DNA of 15,310 nucleotides, from NCBI GenBank assembly GCA_016181905.1, contig JACOYM010000031.1, forward strand, positions 1 to 15,310, in the 5' to 3' direction. The stretch is from Candidatus Pacearchaeota archaeon. GTDB lineage: Archaea > Nanobdellota > Nanobdellia > Pacearchaeales > GW2011-AR1. This document shows, in pieces, positions 13,675-15,310 of this stretch. The number at the start of each line of letters is the position of its first letter. The stretch's first letter is position 1. The position numbers were made by a program, and so were the translations under genes. The notes under the pieces were generated by a model. It ran no database searches and had not been told where the DNA came from. It worked only from the letters and a program-made list of their open reading frames with translations.

Positions 13675-13709
13675 AATAAAACTTTATTATGTATAGTAAT
13701 AATCAAAGG

Positions 13710-13740
13710 TATATAAAGGTGGTAGTAACCAAAAGTAAAG
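13710..13740 (+). promoter_or_regulatory. HxlR gene promoter with operator-like AGTAACCAAAAGTAA
   Basis: A TATA-like TATATAAAG (13710-13718) is followed directly by TAGTAACCAAAAGTAAAG (13723-13740), i.e. between TATA and the predicted transcription start. A further TAGTAATAATCAAAGG lies at 13694-13709. A protein bound here would block transcription initiation, fitting autorepression. The same 15-mer with one change is at 3889-3903. Confidence 0.5.
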
Positions 13741-13755
13741 TTTTAAGTGAATAAA

Positions 13756-14064
13756 ATGGAAAAAACATGCCCAATAACGAAAATATTAAGTTATCTCAGC
13801 AAAAAATGGACTTTATTAATATTGAGAGAATTACACAATAACGGAACAAAAAGGTTTAATGATTTAATCAGAGAGATGGAAAATATTAGTCCAAGAACCT
13901 TGTCAAAACGATTAAAAGAACTGGAAAAATTAGAGTTGGTTTCAAGGAAAAGATTTAACGAAATTCCACCAAGAGTTGAATATTCATTAAATAATAAAGG
14001 AAAAGAATTGATTAAATGTTTCAAACATCTTGATATTTGGGCAAGAAAATTTGATGCGAGATGA
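13756..14064 (+). CDS. HxlR-family winged-helix transcriptional regulator
   Basis: 102 aa from the ATG at 13756 (the GTG at 13747 would add three residues). The N-terminus MEKTCPITKILSYLSKKWTL has the conserved Cys (Cys5) and the xKWTLLILREL helix that begin HxlR proteins. The recognition region is KRFNDLIREMENISPRTLSK followed by RLKELEKLELVSRKRFNEIP, and the wing reads PPRVEYSLNNKGKEL. Many HxlR members (YodB, HypR, QorR) sense quinones, aldehydes or oxidants through the N-terminal Cys and repress nearby redox genes. Here the neighbour is a divergent CDGSH protein gene. Redox sensing is inferred from the retained Cys and the neighbourhood. The sequence is AT-rich compared with the pilus genes. 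Confidence 0.92.
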   Translation: MEKTCPITKILSYLSKKWTLLILRELHNNGTKRFNDLIREMENISPRTLSKRLKELEKLELVSRKRFNEIPPRVEYSLNNKGKELIKCFKHLDIWARKFDAR

Positions 14065-14094
14065 TTCAGGCGAGGGTAGTCGGTGATTTGACTT

Positions 14095-14119
14095 AACATC
14101 GCGATTAAGCGATGTTTTT
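14095..14119 (+). terminator. Hairpin plus T-run after the HxlR gene
   Basis: AACATCGC (14095-14102), loop GATTAA, GCGATGTT (14109-14116), running into TTTTT. Perfect 8-bp stem 30 bp past the HxlR stop. Archaeal termination relies mainly on the T-run, so the stem may be for RNA stability. Confidence 0.55.
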
Positions 14120-14231
14120 CGGACTATCTTTAAAATTATAAATTTCCGAAAAATATGGGTGGAGAAGTCTGCAAGACTTCGGAACTCTTTAATCGCTGTT
14201 CAACTCTCCAGAAAACTTGCAGAGATTGATT

Positions 14232-14259
14232 TTTAGTGCAACGATGCCGAAGGCAAAAA
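14232..14259 (+). repeat. 28-bp dispersed repeat, copy 2
   Basis: Begins TTTAGTGCAACGATG and ends CGAAGGCAAAAA; 25 of 28 bases match 13038-13065. Here the stem is TGCC-GAA-GGCA, fully Watson-Crick. As with copy 1, it follows the last plus-strand gene of its group. Confidence 0.6.
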
Positions 14260-14289
14260 TGTAAAGTTAAAGCGGACTTTGGGATGGTG

Positions 14290-14309
14290 GGAACGCTCGG
14301 CGTTCCTTT
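14290..14309. terminator. GGAACGC-TCG-GCGTTCC hairpin
   Basis: Perfect 7-bp GC-rich stem with a 3-nt loop followed by TTT. It may be a second terminator or part of a structured RNA. Confidence 0.4.
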
Positions 14310-14364
14310 AAGATTTTGGATTGTCGCCGTAGTTTTCGTTAAGTTGGGGGGCAGTAGTTTTTTG

Positions 14365-14390
14365 CTTCTTTTTAGAAAAAAGAAGATTTT
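14365..14390. terminator. Hairpin and T-rich terminator after the HEPN-like gene
   Basis: CTTCTTTTT (14365-14373), loop AGA, AAAAAGAAG (14377-14385), then ATTTTT. On the minus strand, the first bases past the HEPN-like stop read CTTCTTTTTTCT, a T-rich tract of the kind that ends archaeal transcripts. Confidence 0.5.
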
Positions 14391-14878
14391 TAGTTTTCTA
14401 TAAATTGAGATAAATCATAAGTATTAATTTTCCATAAGTCATTTTTCTTTAGCCAATTTATAACAAGAGTAAATGATTTACTTATGTCCTCAAAATAGGG
14501 CGGTTGAATTGAAGTAAGTTTATTGTTTAAATTAATAAAATTATTTGGTCTTTGATTTTCTCTCTGACTATAAAAAATAAAACCGTGCGCCCAAGAATTT
14601 CTATCAGGGTTTATCTCATTAAATGCTTTAATAAAATCATAAAAATCAGAAGTATTATTCAATTTGTTTTCTGTTAATTTATTAATGAACATATCTTTCA
14701 TTTGTCCATAAGTTTTGTGAGAGTTTATTTCTTTACAATATTCTTTCATTACTCTTTCAATTATAGACATCCAATGCAAAAATCTTCCTCTCAGAATGTG
14801 AACTTCTTTCAAATCTTTTTCTTCATCATTCCTGCTGGAAGAAATATCTCCATAAGAAATTAGAAAATCATCTGCCAT
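14390..14878 (-). CDS. HEPN-like protein, candidate RNase/toxin
   Basis: 162 aa, soluble, predicted mostly helical. The clearest motif is NPDRNSWAHGF: Arg93-Asn94-x3-His98, matching the R-x4-6-H signature of HEPN ribonucleases with the usual polar residue after Arg. It follows several helices (HILRGRFLHWMSIIERVMKE; TSDFYDFIKAFNEI). HEPN proteins act in toxin-antitoxin, abortive-infection and CRISPR systems as metal-independent RNases, although some are inactive. The gene starts 4 bp after the stop of the DUF5655 gene and is surely co-transcribed. No MNT-type nucleotidyltransferase partner is visible. The length suits a minimal single-domain HEPN. The assignment is by motif and helical content only; a non-catalytic helical protein remains possible. 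AT-rich. Confidence 0.5.
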   Translation of the reverse strand: MADDFLISYGDISSSRNDEEKDLKEVHILRGRFLHWMSIIERVMKEYCKEINSHKTYGQMKDMFINKLTENKLNNTSDFYDFIKAFNEINPDRNSWAHGFIFYSQRENQRPNNFINLNNKLTSIQPPYFEDISKSFTLVINWLKKNDLWKINTYDLSQFIEN

Positions 14879-14882
14879 TTTA

Positions 14883-15310
14883 TCACTTATTATAATTGTA
14901 AGATTGTTTAATCAATTCAAAAAGTTTTAGCAGTTCATCTTTATTTTTTACAAGAACCTCATAATCGCCGTTACCCCAATGTCCAACGGCTTTTGGTTTT
15001 GTTAAATCTCTTGCTATACCAAAAGAGTCATTTAACTTTCCGCTTGGAACATTCAAAAACGCTTTAATTGTGTTTTTCTGAATTACAATATCCACAAAAT
15101 TAGTGGTAAGTTTGTAAGCTATATATTTGGCTTTTGCTTCTTCTGTGATTGACTCATCTAAACTGCTTATCATTTCGTTTAGTTGCATAAAAAGTTCTTT
15201 AATTTCTTTTGAAGCAACCGCAAAATGAGAATCAAGAGTGTACTCTTTTTGAAGTTTTGGCAAAGTTTCTTTTTCTTTTAAAAAAAAAAAAAAAATTTCT
15301 CTTGTGCTGA
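14883..15310 (-). CDS. DUF5655 domain protein, 5' end open at window edge
   Basis: About 126 aa from a TTG at 15263; the frame remains open to the window edge through LKEKET and a run of Phe codons created by a 16-A tract, so the true start is probably outside. The domain shows KLTTNFVDIVIQKNTIKAFL, NVPSGKLNDSFGIARDL and GHWGNGDYEVLVKN, the DUF5655 signature (strand, LN[VL]P, GHWGNGDYEV), then a C-terminal helix (LLKLFELIKQSY). DUF5655 often forms the C-terminal part of larger proteins, including ones linked to restriction or nuclease domains; its biochemical role is not settled. Operonic with the HEPN-like gene, the gap being 4 bp. Together they resemble a two-gene defence or toxin-antitoxin cassette (inference). 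Confidence 0.75.
   Translation of the reverse strand, partial: STREIFFFFLKEKETLPKLQKEYTLDSHFAVASKEIKELFMQLNEMISSLDESITEEAKAKYIAYKLTTNFVDIVIQKNTIKAFLNVPSGKLNDSFGIARDLTKPKAVGHWGNGDYEVLVKNKDELLKLFELIKQSYNYNK
15280..15295. repeat. 16-base A homopolymer near the contig edge
   Basis: An uninterrupted A run (T run on the coding strand of the DUF5655 gene). Homopolymers of this length are prone to read and assembly error, so the reading frame upstream of this point is uncertain. Confidence 0.8.

Larger units (their letters stand above)
14065..14389. other. Hairpin-rich intergenic region between convergent genes
   Basis: No credible gene in 325 bp. It contains at least four inverted repeats: 14095-14116, 14164-14180 (GAAGTCT-GCA-AGACTTC), 14290-14306 and 14365-14385, plus a long-range pair TGGAGA (14160-14165) with TCTCCA (14205-14210). 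GCGATTAA (14101-14108) is exactly complementary to TTAATCGC (14189-14196), so the first hairpin competes with an alternative fold. The region also holds copy 2 of the 28-bp repeat. It may be overlapping terminators or a structured RNA. Confidence 0.5.

Noticed and set aside
13404..13696. Three overlapping plus-strand frames of 70-83 codons
   Set aside because: They lie opposite the CDGSH gene, whose 3Cys-1His motif is unmistakable.

Overview
The window looks like a chromosomal segment from a DPANN-type archaeon, plausibly Woesearchaeota/Pacearchaeota-like. Several signs point to archaea. Deoxyhypusine synthase is present (archaea and eukaryotes only, with few exceptions). TATA boxes lie about 25 nt upstream of start codons, which suggests leaderless mRNAs. 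There is a PRC-barrel protein, an MCM-like AAA+ fragment and an archaeal Tad-type pilus/secretion ATPase with its platform protein. No rRNA, tRNA, CRISPR array or insertion sequence was seen. The lineage is inferred from family style; I could not test it.

Region 1 (1-3950): a truncated AAA+/MCM-like fragment enters from the left edge and collides near 113-180 with a leftward operon. Read from its promoter near 3815, that operon encodes a small ribbon-helix-helix regulator, a duplicated TadC/FlaJ-type platform protein and three single-TM pilin-like proteins. Upstream of the regulator gene lie three tandem repeats spaced about 30 bp apart with a palindromic core, and two further inverted repeats. 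Region 2 (3950-6820): a short DUF1284-like gene and a Cys-rich mini-ORF on the plus strand, then the leftward TadA/VirB11-like ATPase gene with a strong Shine-Dalgarno.

Region 3 (6820-10870): two rightward coiled-coil proteins; a leftward group of three paralogous membrane proteins (about 170 aa each) plus a PRC-barrel protein; and a rightward site-2-protease-like protein that keeps its NxxPxxxLDG motif but lacks HExxH. Region 4 (10870-13025): deoxyhypusine synthase and, 25 bp downstream, a fold-III PLP amino-acid decarboxylase probably tied to polyamine supply for hypusine. The decarboxylase is broken by a small out-of-frame deletion where the PLP lysine should be.

Region 5 (13025-15310) looks accessory and AT-rich: a two-TM protein, a CDGSH iron-sulfur protein and an HxlR-family regulator whose promoters share TAGTAA-type motifs; a roughly 325-bp hairpin-rich intergenic stretch; and a leftward pair of a DUF5655 protein (open at the window edge) and a HEPN-like protein with an R-N-x3-H motif. 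The most system-like signals are the RHH-controlled Tad pilus locus, the possible HxlR regulon (CDGSH, two-TM and perhaps DUF1284 genes) and the DUF5655-HEPN pair.
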